A DNA stretch of 64,000 nucleotides. Origin: Croceibacterium xixiisoli. GTDB taxonomy: Bacteria; Pseudomonadota; Alphaproteobacteria; Sphingomonadales; Sphingomonadaceae. Position 1 is the stretch's first letter, and every line of letters starts with the position of its first letter. The position numbers and the translations under genes are program-made. Below are positions 33,629-41,958 of this stretch, in pieces. A model generated the notes under the pieces. It made no database searches. It was given only the letters and a program-made list of their open reading frames with translations, and was not told the origin of the DNA. The DNA is taken from the NCBI RefSeq assembly GCF_009827305.1, contig NZ_WTYJ01000003.1:310001-374000 (forward strand), given 5' to 3'.

Positions 33629-33671
33629 CGCAGGTCATTTTTTTCGGATAGACGAAAATTTCATACCTGCG
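33629..33671. promoter_or_regulatory. long imperfect palindrome between metF and the divergent hydrolase
   Basis: Outer arms CGCAGGT (33629-33635) and ACCTGCG (33665-33671) enclose inner arms TTTTCG (33641-33646) and CGAAAA (33653-33658), around GATAGA. The symmetry centre lies between the divergent starts at 33557 and 33700, so it may be an operator for both. A transcript hairpin is the alternative. Confidence 0.45.
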
Positions 33672-33699
33672 AATTCAAACGCAACCACGTTCGAGAGCG

Positions 33700-34404
33700 A
33701 TGCTGATATATCTTCCAGGCCTGATCTGTGATGCGCGCACATTTGCGCCGCAAGTCGCGGCCTTTGCCGATTCGTGGGCGATGAACAGCTATGGCCCGGA
33801 TGAAAGCCCGGCCGATACGCTGCAGGAAATGGCCCGCATAACCCTGGATCAGGCGCCCGATCGGTTCGATCTGTTCGGCCATTCCATGGGCGGCCGCATC
33901 GCGCTGGAGGTCTATCGCCTGGCGCCCGAACGCGTGCGCCGGCTGGCACTGTCCTCCACCGGCGTGCACCCCGTCCGCCCGGGTGAACCGGAAAAGCGGG
34001 CTGTGCTGCAGCAGGTCGGTTACGATCATGGGTTTGAGGCACTGGTCGATCAATGGCTGCCGCCGATGGTGGCAGAGGCCAACCGCGCAAAGCCGGAAAT
34101 TTACGAACCGATGCGGCAGATGTGCCTGGATCAGGGCCAGGCCCGATTCGATGCGCATATCAACGCGCTGGTCACCCGTCCTGAATGTGAAAGCCTGCTG
34201 GCCACGATCACCTGTCCCACGCTTGTCATCACCGGCGAGCAAGATGGTTGGGCGCCGCCGGTCCAGCACGAGGCTTTTGCAGGACAAATTGCGAATTCCC
34301 AACTCGTCATCGTTCCCGGTGCAGGGCATATGCTGCCCCTCGAAGCGCCCGGAGAGGTGAACACCGCCATCGCTCGCTGGCTCGATATGCCGGCGGATGA
34401 TTAA
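33700..34404 (+). CDS. alpha/beta hydrolase
   Basis: 234 residues with no signal peptide, so cytoplasmic. The oxyanion region LPGLICDARTFAPQVAAFAD, nucleophile elbow FGHSMGGRIALEVYRL, acid region VITGEQDGWAPPV and histidine VIVPGAGHMLPLEAP make a complete Ser-Asp-His triad. The family covers esterases, C-C hydrolases and lactonases. It sits between metF and ligM, so a carboxylic-ester or ring-cleavage product from methoxy-aromatics is conceivable, but the sequence does not fix the substrate. It ends 42 bases before ligM and may be cotranscribed with it. Confidence 0.8.
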   Translation: MLIYLPGLICDARTFAPQVAAFADSWAMNSYGPDESPADTLQEMARITLDQAPDRFDLFGHSMGGRIALEVYRLAPERVRRLALSSTGVHPVRPGEPEKRAVLQQVGYDHGFEALVDQWLPPMVAEANRAKPEIYEPMRQMCLDQGQARFDAHINALVTRPECESLLATITCPTLVITGEQDGWAPPVQHEAFAGQIANSQLVIVPGAGHMLPLEAPGEVNTAIARWLDMPADD

Positions 34405-34446
34405 CCCAAGCTAGACACGTTTTTTCTTTAGCGGAGAGGCAAGCTT

Positions 34447-35856
34447 ATGAGTGAACAGAACCTGCAGCAGAAGCTGGATTCGGTCGGCGACGTCGTCGAA
34501 TTCCTGCGCAACCAGCAGACCGGCCCGAACGTCTATCCGGGCGTTCCCGCAGAATATTCCAACTGGCGCAACGAACAGCGCGCATGGGCCGAATCGGCCG
34601 TGCTGTTCAACCAGTCGTACCACATGGTCGAACTCTATGTTCGCGGCCCCGACGCATTCAAGCTGCTCGAATACACCGCGATCAACAGCTTCAAGGGCTT
34701 CACCGTCAACAAGGCAAAGCAGTATGTTCCGGTCACTCCGGACGGCTACGTCATCGGTGACGTGATCCTGTTCTACCTCGACGAAAACGAATTCTCGCTC
34801 GTCGGCCGTGCACCGGCCATCGAATGGGTCGAATTCCACGCCGCAACCGGCGACTGGGACGTGACCGTTGAGCGTGACGAACGCTGGGCGCTGCGCAACG
34901 ACGGCAAGCGCAAGAACTATCGCTTCCAGCTCCAAGGCCCGAACGCGATGAAGGTGCTGGAAAAGGCCATGGGCCAGACCCCGCCGGATCTGAAGTTCTT
35001 CAACATGGCACACATCGACATCTCGGGTAAGGACGTGATCGCGCTCCGCCACGGCATGGCCGGTCAGCCGGGCTACGAACTGTTCGGCCCCTGGGCAGAT
35101 TACGAAGCCGTGCACTCGGCTCTGGTCGAAGCAGGCAAGGACTTCGGTCTGACCCTGGTCGGCGGCCGCGCCTATTCGTCGAACACCCTTGAATCGGGTT
35201 GGCTGCCTTCGCCGCTGCCGGCCACCTTCACCGGTGACCATCCGATGCTCAAGCAGTTCCGCGAATGGTCTTCGGGCAAGTCCTATGCCGGCATGTGCTC
35301 GATCGGCGGTTCCTATGTTCCGGAATCGATCGAAGGCTACTACCTGACCCCGTGGGATATCGGTTACGGCCACATCGTGAAGTTCGACCATGATTTCGTG
35401 GGCCGCGAAGCTCTCGAAAAGATGGCCAACGAAACGCACAAGCAGAAGGTCACGCTGGCTCTCGACAACGAAGCCATGACCCGCGTGCTCAGCTCGCTCT
35501 ATGCCGAAGGCGATCGCGCCAAGTACTTCGAATTCCCGAGCTCGGTGTACGCAATGCACCCGTTCGACGAAGTCAAGGTTGACGGCAAGGTGATCGGCGT
35601 TTCGACCTGGATCGGTTACTCGTCCAATGAAGGCAAGATGCTGAGCCTGGCCATGATCGACCCGGCCTATGTCGAAATGGGCAAGGAAGTGACGCTGGTT
35701 TGGGGCGAACCCAATGGCGGCACCACCAAGCCGACGGTCGAAAAGCACGTGCAGACGGAAATCAAGGCGATCATCTCGCCGGTTCCGTATTCGAACGTCG
35801 CTCGTGACGCCTATGCGGACAGCTGGCGCCAGAAGGGCGTTGGCGCCAACGCCTGA
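34447..35856 (+). CDS. ligM: tetrahydrofolate-dependent aryl O-demethylase (LigM/DesA family)
   Basis: 469 residues of the GcvT-like aminomethyltransferase fold: NVYPGVPAEYSNWRNEQRAW, SYHMVELYVRGPDAFKLL, YVPVTPDGYVIGDVILFYL, LRHGMAGQPGYELFGPWADY, SSNTLESGWLPSPLPATFTG, YLTPWDIGYGHIVKFDHDF. These match LigM (vanillate/3-O-methylgallate) and DesA (syringate) O-demethylases, which move the aromatic methoxy group to H4folate. Length is right (LigM about 471). Which methoxy-acid it prefers cannot be told. Codon choice is strongly biased, like the ribosomal genes here, suggesting high expression. GGAGAGG precedes the start. It is closed by a terminator; metF and folD, needed to use the product, are divergent nearby. 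Confidence 0.9.
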   Translation: MSEQNLQQKLDSVGDVVEFLRNQQTGPNVYPGVPAEYSNWRNEQRAWAESAVLFNQSYHMVELYVRGPDAFKLLEYTAINSFKGFTVNKAKQYVPVTPDGYVIGDVILFYLDENEFSLVGRAPAIEWVEFHAATGDWDVTVERDERWALRNDGKRKNYRFQLQGPNAMKVLEKAMGQTPPDLKFFNMAHIDISGKDVIALRHGMAGQPGYELFGPWADYEAVHSALVEAGKDFGLTLVGGRAYSSNTLESGWLPSPLPATFTGDHPMLKQFREWSSGKSYAGMCSIGGSYVPESIEGYYLTPWDIGYGHIVKFDHDFVGREALEKMANETHKQKVTLALDNEAMTRVLSSLYAEGDRAKYFEFPSSVYAMHPFDEVKVDGKVIGVSTWIGYSSNEGKMLSLAMIDPAYVEMGKEVTLVWGEPNGGTTKPTVEKHVQTEIKAIISPVPYSNVARDAYADSWRQKGVGANA

Positions 35857-35911
35857 TTTATCAGGTGCTGATTTTGGCGGCCTGAACCCAGGCATTGCCG
35901 AATGAACAATC

Positions 35912-35944
35912 GGGGCGGCCATCGCAGGATGGCCGCCCTTTTTG
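35912..35944 (+). terminator. intrinsic terminator after ligM
   Basis: GGGGCGGCCATC, loop GCAG, GATGGCCGCCCTTTTTG is a GC-rich stem with a run of five T. It lies 56 bases after the ligM stop. Confidence 0.9.
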
Positions 35945-35980
35945 TTGTCTCTTCGGGTTTGCCTCAGGGCTGTCGCACAA

Positions 35981-36027
35981 CAAAAAAGGCGCCGTTGCCG
36001 CCCTCGAAAGGAACGGCAACGACGCCA
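35981..36027 (-). terminator. intrinsic terminator of the heme-receptor operon
   Basis: Read on the minus strand, GGCGTCGTTGCC and GGCAACGGCGCC pair around a 15-base loop and are followed by TTTTTTGTTG. It lies 22 bases beyond the stop of the DUF6607 gene. Confidence 0.75.
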
Positions 36028-36048
36028 GTCACGGGAAAGTCTTGGCGT

Positions 36049-37029
36049 TTAGCCGCCGGTGTTTGCCACAATCAGCTGCCGCGCTTCGGCCAGGCCCGCC
36101 GCCTCGGCGGTCTTGCCGCCGCGGATATCCTCGGCAATCTGCAGCAGGCGCCCGGCGATGACCGTGCCAGTCTCCGCTTCTTCCTTGATCCGGATCGCGC
36201 CATGGTGATCGGCCACTTCGGCCCAGACCGCGCGCACCCCGGCCCAGAAGCCCTGCGTCTTGGCCCAATATTCATCCGCCGCCGCGACATTGTAATCGCT
36301 GAAGCGGGTGTAGCTGTTCAGCACATATTCCTGCACCACGGGCTGCAACTGCCCATCCGTCAGGCCCAGCTTGGTGTTGTCCTGCCAGTGGATCCAGCCA
36401 TTCGGGGTCACCTGATGGCGGTTGATGCCATAGTACCGGTCATAGACCGGGTTGCGCACGGCATCGCGCCGCGCCAGCGGGCGCCAGGTCAGGTTGGAAC
36501 GCCAGCGCCGGACGCCAGTCTCGGTTTCGAACTGGCCCCAGCCCGAATAGCGCGGGCTGTCATCCACCTGATAGACGGTCTGTGACCAGCGCCCCTGCCG
36601 TTGATCGGCCGGCACCTCTTGCCAACTCCATTCATTGCGGTCGGAATAGGCCAGAATCCGGGCAGGTTCATATTCCCAGTCCTGCCGCCAATGCTTGATG
36701 ATGAAGGTCTGGCCTTCATGTTCGGCCACCAGCAGATGCTGCAGTACGATCTTGCGCCCGGTATCTTCCACCACGCGGACCGATTCATGCCCGCCAGAGA
36801 TTTTCGGGTCGATCGGTTGGTAACCGGCCCGCAAGGGGGTCGATTCCTGCATGTCGAACCGCACGAGGAAATCGCCGGCCATGGCCAGGATGTCGGCCCG
36901 GTCCTGATCGAATGCGGCCGCTGCGGCGTTGGTGGCTGCCTTGGCGATCGGCGGATGGGCCAGCGCCGGGCTGGCCGCCATGGCCAAGGCTAGCATCGCA
37001 GTGCCAAGGCTGAGGGTAAGGCGTGTCAT
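36049..37029 (-). CDS. DUF6607 family exported protein
   Basis: 326 residues. The signal peptide MTRLTLSLGTAMLALAMAAS is cut after ALA. Mature features: AMAGDFLVRFDMQESTPLRA, GHESVRVVEDTGRKIVLQHL, LVAEHEGQTFIIKHWRQDWE, YEPARILAYSDRNEWSWQEV and many Trp/Tyr residues. It fits DUF6607, a periplasmic family that often accompanies heme-type TonB receptors and has no established role. It follows the receptor by 14 bases and should be cotranscribed with it, so a part in heme or metal acquisition is likely. Confidence 0.75.
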   Translation of the reverse strand: MTRLTLSLGTAMLALAMAASPALAHPPIAKAATNAAAAAFDQDRADILAMAGDFLVRFDMQESTPLRAGYQPIDPKISGGHESVRVVEDTGRKIVLQHLLVAEHEGQTFIIKHWRQDWEYEPARILAYSDRNEWSWQEVPADQRQGRWSQTVYQVDDSPRYSGWGQFETETGVRRWRSNLTWRPLARRDAVRNPVYDRYYGINRHQVTPNGWIHWQDNTKLGLTDGQLQPVVQEYVLNSYTRFSDYNVAAADEYWAKTQGFWAGVRAVWAEVADHHGAIRIKEEAETGTVIAGRLLQIAEDIRGGKTAEAAGLAEARQLIVANTGG

Positions 37030-37043
37030 GATCTCTGTTTCCC

Positions 37044-39320
37044 TTAGAACCGGTAGCTGATCGAAACGCTGCCGTTGCGGCCCGGGCGGGTGTAGGCAGG
37101 AATGGTCGGGTTAACGGTGTCGGTGGTGGTGGGAAGATGTTGGGTCAGCCCCCGAACATCGCTCCACAGCGCATAGGTTTCATCGGTCAGGTTGAAGATG
37201 CCGCCACGAATGGTCAGCGCGTCTGTAACCTTTACGAATGCGGTCAGGTCCAGCACGGTGGATGCTGGCGGAATGTAGCAAAGGTTCCTGTTGCACGCAT
37301 CGACGGCATCCTCGGCGCTCTTGCCCGAATTGTGCGTCACGATCAGCTCGGTCCCGAACACACCACCCGGATCGCGATAGCCCAGCCCGCCCACGATGGT
37401 CAGCGGGTCGATGGTATCGAGCGGGCTCTTGCTGCCGTTGGCGGCGATTTTCTTGCCATCGGCATAGGCAATCGCGGCGCGGCCGGTCAGGCCGAAACCG
37501 GTGGTGAAATCACCCTTGGCCTCAACCCCGGAAATCTCCACCTGGCCCAGATTGATATATTTGTAGATCGCGGGATCAGCCGGAGTGAAAGAGCCCGACA
37601 CCACTTCCTGGGAAATGAAGTCCTCGTAATCGGCCTTGAAATAGGTCGCGGAGAGCGAGAAGCCGTTGCCGGTATAGCGTACGCCGCCTTCCCAGCTCTC
37701 GCTGCGCTCAGGCCCCAGATCGGGATTGGGTTCGGAGGTGTAGCCATAGGCGATATTGCCGAAGAAATTGTTCACCTGGCTCGGCGTCGGCGCGCGGAAG
37801 CCCTGCGCGTAATTGCCGAACAACCGGATGCCATGGCCCAGATTGACCACGGCGCCGAACTTGGGCGACAGGCGGGAATCCTCCTGCCCGGCCTGGCTGG
37901 CGGCCGGATAGAGCAGATCATCCTGCGGTTCGAGGCGATAGAAATCGAACCGCAATGCCGGGAACAGCGTCACCAGCCCGTCGGCAATGCTGATCTCATC
38001 ACCCAGGAACACGCCGCCCAGCATGAAATCGGTCTTGGGGAAGGCGCTCGACGGGAAGGTCTCACCCGCCGGCGGGGCCACCCCGTCGCGCAGGCCCTTC
38101 TGCTCGGTCCAGCTGATATCGCCGCCGAAAGACAGGCGATGGCCCAGCGCGCCCGTGGCGAAATCGCTGCGCCCTTCGGCCGACAGGCCCCATACGCGGT
38201 TTTCAAAGGTGTTGAGCCGTTCGCGGTCGGCCGATGGCGAACGGTCCTCGTCCGAAAACTGGATATCCTGGCCGTTCTGCCAATATCCGGCGACATGGGC
38301 GTAATCGACCACCCCTTCGCCCTGCCAGCTCCAGTCCGCCGAGACCCGCCCGCGCCGCGTGCGATCCTCTGCGGTCAGTTGATCGACATTCCAACCGAGC
38401 CCGGACGGGCCTTCGCCTGACAGCACATTGCTGAACACATTGGTGCGCAGCAATTCCCCGGTCAGCCGGACGCGGTGGCCACCATCGGTGTAGACCAGCT
38501 TGCCCAGCACCGCGTCGGACTGGCCATCCTGCGGATTGGGCAGGGTCCGCGTCGCGCCGATGCCATCGACGGTGCCCTGGTTCTCCAGTTCCTGGAAATC
38601 GCGGCGGGTATAGGCCAGCAGGACGGAGAAATTGCCCGCGCGCCCGGCGGCGGCGATGGTTTCGGCCCATTCATTGTCGGCTGAAGAATATTGCACCCGG
38701 CCAAAGCCGCCGACATCTTGTCCCGGACGCAGCAGATCTTCCGGGTCGGAGGTGGTGAAGCTGACCGCACCGGCCAGCCCGTCGCTGCCATAGAGGGCGG
38801 AGGCGGGGCCGCGCAGGATTTCGACCGACTTGATCAGCCCGACATCGGTATAGCCGCCACGCCCGGCATCCTGCGCGCCGAATGAATAGCCTTGCGGTGT
38901 ACGGATGCCATCCACCTGGATCAGCACGCGATTGCCACCGATGCCGCGGATGGTGAAGCCTTCATTCCCGGCCCTTCCCGTGGCGCCAAGCGCCGCGCCG
39001 AAGCGCGCGGGGCCGCGCCGCACCGATACGCCGGGTTCGAAGCGGACCAGATCCTTGATGTCGGTCACCAGCATATCGGCGATCTGGGTATCGGAAATGA
39101 CCGTGACCGTGGCCGGTGCGTCTTCCAGCTTGATCGGCGCCCGGGTGGCGGTGACGGTAATGCTGGCATCGCGGCTTTGGTCGCTGGCGGCATCATCTTC
39201 TGCAGCCATGGCCGGGGCGGCAATCCCCAGTGCTGCACCAGCCAACATTGCCCCTCTCAGCTTTCCGGCGCAGCTGCGCCCCAACACACAATCAAACCGT
39301 AAACCGACCTTCGAAACCAT
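37044..39320 (-). CDS. TonB-dependent heme/hemoglobin-type receptor
   Basis: 758 residues from the ATG at 39320 (MVSKVGLRFDCVLGRSCAGK), with a signal peptide ending AMAAEDD. TonB box and plug: ASITVTATRAPIKLEDAPAT, DIKDLVRFEPGVSVRRGPAR, FTIRGIGGNRVLIQVDGIRT, VEILRGPASALYGSDGLAGA. The 'DIKDLVRYEPGVSV' wording is typical of hemoglobin/transferrin/lactoferrin-type receptors. The barrel has NYAQGFRAPTPSQVNNFF, the FRAP/NPxL-type heme-receptor region with conserved tract NPDLGPERSESWEGG, and ends VSISYRF. An upstream frame reaches 39392. A half-site resembling a Fur box lies near 39339. Confidence 0.88.
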   Translation of the reverse strand: MVSKVGLRFDCVLGRSCAGKLRGAMLAGAALGIAAPAMAAEDDAASDQSRDASITVTATRAPIKLEDAPATVTVISDTQIADMLVTDIKDLVRFEPGVSVRRGPARFGAALGATGRAGNEGFTIRGIGGNRVLIQVDGIRTPQGYSFGAQDAGRGGYTDVGLIKSVEILRGPASALYGSDGLAGAVSFTTSDPEDLLRPGQDVGGFGRVQYSSADNEWAETIAAAGRAGNFSVLLAYTRRDFQELENQGTVDGIGATRTLPNPQDGQSDAVLGKLVYTDGGHRVRLTGELLRTNVFSNVLSGEGPSGLGWNVDQLTAEDRTRRGRVSADWSWQGEGVVDYAHVAGYWQNGQDIQFSDEDRSPSADRERLNTFENRVWGLSAEGRSDFATGALGHRLSFGGDISWTEQKGLRDGVAPPAGETFPSSAFPKTDFMLGGVFLGDEISIADGLVTLFPALRFDFYRLEPQDDLLYPAASQAGQEDSRLSPKFGAVVNLGHGIRLFGNYAQGFRAPTPSQVNNFFGNIAYGYTSEPNPDLGPERSESWEGGVRYTGNGFSLSATYFKADYEDFISQEVVSGSFTPADPAIYKYINLGQVEISGVEAKGDFTTGFGLTGRAAIAYADGKKIAANGSKSPLDTIDPLTIVGGLGYRDPGGVFGTELIVTHNSGKSAEDAVDACNRNLCYIPPASTVLDLTAFVKVTDALTIRGGIFNLTDETYALWSDVRGLTQHLPTTTDTVNPTIPAYTRPGRNGSVSISYRF

Positions 39321-39478
39321 CACTGCGCGACCTTGATTTGCTAATAACATTGACTCGCAATAGCGGATAGGTCGCGCAAGGGCAGAGGTCAACGCACACG
39401 GTCATCCATGCGGTGAAAAGCTGCGCTGATATTGGAAAATGGCCAAAACCGGAGGTGATCCGGCAACTGACCGGCGGC

Positions 39479-40255
39479 TCAGATGGTGTCGAGCAATCCG
39501 GCGGTGCGCTGCAGCATGTCCAGCACGCGCTGCTCCAGCGCCTCGTTCCAGCGTGCGCTCGGGATCGCGACAGACAGCGATCCGACCGGCACGCCGGCCT
39601 GCATCACCACCCGGCTGACACCGCGAATGCCCAGCGAATATTCCTCGTCCATATAGGCGAAGCCGGTGCGCTGGATGTCTTCGATCTGCTTGCGCAGCGC
39701 CTTTTCGCTGGTGACGGTCGAGGCCGTGAAGCGCTCGCGGATGGTTTCGCGGAAATAGCGGTCGATTTCCGCCTCCGGCAAGGCGGCCAGCACGGCCTTG
39801 CCCGATGCCATGGCGTGCAGGGGCATGCGCTTGCCGATATCGACCGAATAGCGCAGCGCCTGTTCGCTGCTTTCGGTCACCAGCGCTTCCACATCCCAAT
39901 CGGTCAGCACGAAGAAGCTGGCGGTTTCGTTCAATTGCGTGCGCAGCGCGCGCACCAGCGGTGCGGCGCGCTCCGCCAATTGCAGATTGCCGCTGCGTGC
40001 CTGCAGCCGGGCCAGCCCTGGCCCGGCCGAGTAACGGCGCCCGTCACGGGCGAGATAATCCCGTTCCACCAGCGTCGCGAGCAGATAGGAAAGGCTGGAC
40101 ACCGGAATGCCGAGCGCGGTGGCGATTTCCTGCGCCACCAGCGGTCGATCATGCGCGACAACGAATTCGATGATGTCGAGCGTACGGGTGGCCGATTTGA
40201 CCTGACTTGACTGCGCGATGCCGGAATGCCCCGGATGGGGCGGGAAATCCGCCAT
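39479..40255 (-). CDS. IclR family transcriptional regulator
   Basis: 258 residues from the ATG at 40255. The winged HTH reads VKSATRTLDIIEFVVAHDRP, LVAQEIATALGIPVSSLSYL. The IclR effector domain includes MPLHAMASGKAVLAALPEAE, FAYMDEEYSLGIRGVSRVVM and GSLSVAIPSARW. IclR proteins commonly control aromatic-acid catabolism in proteobacteria. It starts two bases after the stop of the MetE-like gene, so the two form an operon. No TAAC-N4-GTTA box lies at this promoter. It is a weaker candidate than MarR for the shared operator. Confidence 0.85.
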   Translation of the reverse strand: MADFPPHPGHSGIAQSSQVKSATRTLDIIEFVVAHDRPLVAQEIATALGIPVSSLSYLLATLVERDYLARDGRRYSAGPGLARLQARSGNLQLAERAAPLVRALRTQLNETASFFVLTDWDVEALVTESSEQALRYSVDIGKRMPLHAMASGKAVLAALPEAEIDRYFRETIRERFTASTVTSEKALRKQIEDIQRTGFAYMDEEYSLGIRGVSRVVMQAGVPVGSLSVAIPSARWNEALEQRVLDMLQRTAGLLDTI

Positions 40256-40257
40256 GT

Positions 40258-41385
40258 TCAGCCGATCCGGGCATCCGCGATATCGGCACCCGCCCGCAGA
40301 TTGGCCAGCTTCTTCCACGCCACCGACGGGTCGATCTTGCCGTAACCGGCGAAGGTGCCGAAGCCGCAATCGCTGCTGGCGATGACCCGGTCCTTGCCGA
40401 CGAAATCGGCAAAACGTTCGATGCGCTGGGCGATCAGTTCGGGCGTTTCGATATAGTTCGAACAGCTGTCGATGAAGCCGGGGGCCAGGATCTTCTCGTC
40501 CGACAGCTTGGCGTCGCGCCACACCACCCATTCATGTTCGTGGCGCGGATTGGCGCCTTCGAACAGGATGGTCGCCGGGCGGGCCGACAGCACGATGTCG
40601 AGGATCTTTTCGACCGGAATGTCGAAATCATGCGGGCCTTCGTAATTGCCCCAGCACACATGCATGCGCAGTTTTTCCGGCGCGATGTTCTTGGTCGCTT
40701 CGTTCAGCGCCTCGACATTGGCCTGGATGGTACGGAGGAATTCGGCCTCATCCATGTCCTGGTAACCGGTGTGGCGGCTCATCGCCAGATCCGGGCAGTC
40801 GAGCTGCAGCTGGAAACCGGCATCGACGATCGCTTCATATTCCGGGCGCATCGCGGTGGCGAGATCGGCCAGATAGGCTTCATGGGTCGGGTAATACTGG
40901 TTCGGCTGGAAGGCGGTGATCAGGCCCGGGCTGGCCGAATTGAGGAAGGCTTCCACTCCATTCCCATGCCGTTCCAGCGCCAGCTTGAAGCGGCGGATAT
41001 CGTCATGCAGCGGCTGCAGATTGACCAGTTCCACCTTGTCGATGGCGCTGGCGCGGGTGAATTCCTGCGCGCCCATGATGGCGGACAGCTTCTTGGTCAG
41101 TTCCGGCACCTGCGCCAGATCCAGCGCGGGCTTGCGCGGCGAATGGCCGCCAAAGCCGGACAGGCGCTCGATGATATAGGTGGAATAGCCGACCTTGCCC
41201 AATTCGCCGTCGCTGACGATCGAAACACCGGCGGCAACCTGATCCTTCACACCCTGGTCGACTGCGGCCTGGACCAGACGGTCGAATTCCGCCTCGTCAT
41301 AGGCTTCGCCCTTGTCACGCGCGAGCAATACGGGAACCAGTTCCGGCCCACGGGGCAGGCTGCCGACATGTGTGGTCTTGATCAT
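40258..41385 (-). CDS. cobalamin-independent methionine synthase II (MetE C-domain) family protein
   Basis: 375 residues, a single MetE-type barrel: MIKTTHVGSLPRGPELVPVL, VSIVSDGELGKVGYSTYIIE, LNSASPGLITAFQPNQYYPT, LQLDCPDLAMSRH, LRMHVCWGNYEGPHDFDI (Zn ligands His and Cys) and VIASSDCGFGTFAGYGKIDP (third Zn ligand Cys). The N-terminal half of MetE is absent. Such stand-alone proteins transfer methyl or other groups to thiols; actual acceptors vary and are often unknown. A methyl sink for LigM-derived one-carbon units or a ring-thiol transferase are possibilities. It is the first gene of the operon with IclR. Its leader contains an unusual hairpin. Confidence 0.8.
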   Translation of the reverse strand: MIKTTHVGSLPRGPELVPVLLARDKGEAYDEAEFDRLVQAAVDQGVKDQVAAGVSIVSDGELGKVGYSTYIIERLSGFGGHSPRKPALDLAQVPELTKKLSAIMGAQEFTRASAIDKVELVNLQPLHDDIRRFKLALERHGNGVEAFLNSASPGLITAFQPNQYYPTHEAYLADLATAMRPEYEAIVDAGFQLQLDCPDLAMSRHTGYQDMDEAEFLRTIQANVEALNEATKNIAPEKLRMHVCWGNYEGPHDFDIPVEKILDIVLSARPATILFEGANPRHEHEWVVWRDAKLSDEKILAPGFIDSCSNYIETPELIAQRIERFADFVGKDRVIASSDCGFGTFAGYGKIDPSVAWKKLANLRAGADIADARIG

Positions 41386-41420
41386 GAAAGAACGCTCTCC
41401 AGAGTAGAGCGCGTTCTTTC
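41386..41420 (-). promoter_or_regulatory. inverted repeat in the leader of the MetE-like gene
   Basis: GAAAGAACGC (41386-41395) and GCGTTCTTTC (41411-41420) are perfect 10-base arms around 15 bases. On the minus-strand transcript the loop holds the GGAGA ribosome site and the 3' arm touches the AUG. It may be either an operator (for the adjacent IclR protein) or an RNA switch. Confidence 0.55.
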
Positions 41421-41467
41421 ATATATGCGAAATAGACGCAAGTGCGAAAAGCACCGCGCTTGGCGGC

Positions 41468-41878
41468 TCACGGCACCAGCGCGCAGCCCACGCTGGCGAT
41501 CTTTCCATCCTTGAGATGGTAATGAATATATTGCCGCATTTCCTGCACATCGCCTTTGGTAATGGGGAAGAACTGGGCCATCCCACGGGCGTCCAGCGTC
41601 TCACGCGTCAGGTCTCCGGTCGCCTCGATCCGGATCACCCCTTCGACGGCCGCCAGACTCTCGCTCACGGCGATCCGCTCCACCGTGATCGTCTCGATGA
41701 CATATTGATGCAGGAAGCCATAAAAATCGCGCAACTGCTGACGGGTTGTGATCTCGATCCCGAAAAACGCCATGCGCGGATTGTCGTCGTAAAAATCGAA
41801 CACCGCATCATAATCGCGCGCATTGAACGCGGCGGCATAGCGGGCGTAATCCTCTGCCGATCGCAGCTGAGCCATCAT
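41468..41878 (-). CDS. SnoaL/NTF2-like protein (1 of 6)
   Basis: 136 residues from the ATG at 41878 (GGGAGAG upstream). MMAQLRSAEDYARYAAAFNA and RDYDAVFDFYDDNPRMAFFG are the usual helix-helix-strand start of the NTF2-like cone fold. YGFLHQYVIETITVERIAVS and YIHYHLKDGKIASVGCALVP complete it. Such small cytoplasmic proteins include isomerases, dehydratases, epoxide hydrolases and cofactor-free lyases. It is divergent from the GMC oxidoreductase gene, with a TAAC-N4-GTTA operator between them. Confidence 0.75.
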   Translation of the reverse strand: MMAQLRSAEDYARYAAAFNARDYDAVFDFYDDNPRMAFFGIEITTRQQLRDFYGFLHQYVIETITVERIAVSESLAAVEGVIRIEATGDLTRETLDARGMAQFFPITKGDVQEMRQYIHYHLKDGKIASVGCALVP

Positions 41879-41919
41879 CAACTCTCCCTTTGGTATCCTC
41901 ACCTGTTCTTGCCAGTGAT

Positions 41920-41935
41920 CCTAACGATCGTTAGG
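41920..41935. promoter_or_regulatory. TAAC-N4-GTTA operator between SnoaL and GMC genes
   Basis: CCTAACGATCGTTAGG is a perfect 16-base palindrome and the most symmetrical of the five copies. On the plus strand a CTTGCC element at 41908 with a 17-base spacer places the -10 region inside it, so binding should repress the GMC operon and possibly the divergent gene. Confidence 0.75.
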
Positions 41936-41958
41936 GTTGCCGCAAGGGAGAGTATTTG

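Noticed and set aside
39335-39365. Fur-box-like sequence (TTGCTAATAACATTGA) upstream of the heme-type receptor
   Set aside because: Only one half of the TGCnAATnATTnGCA pattern matches, so it was not listed as a site, although iron control of a heme receptor is expected.
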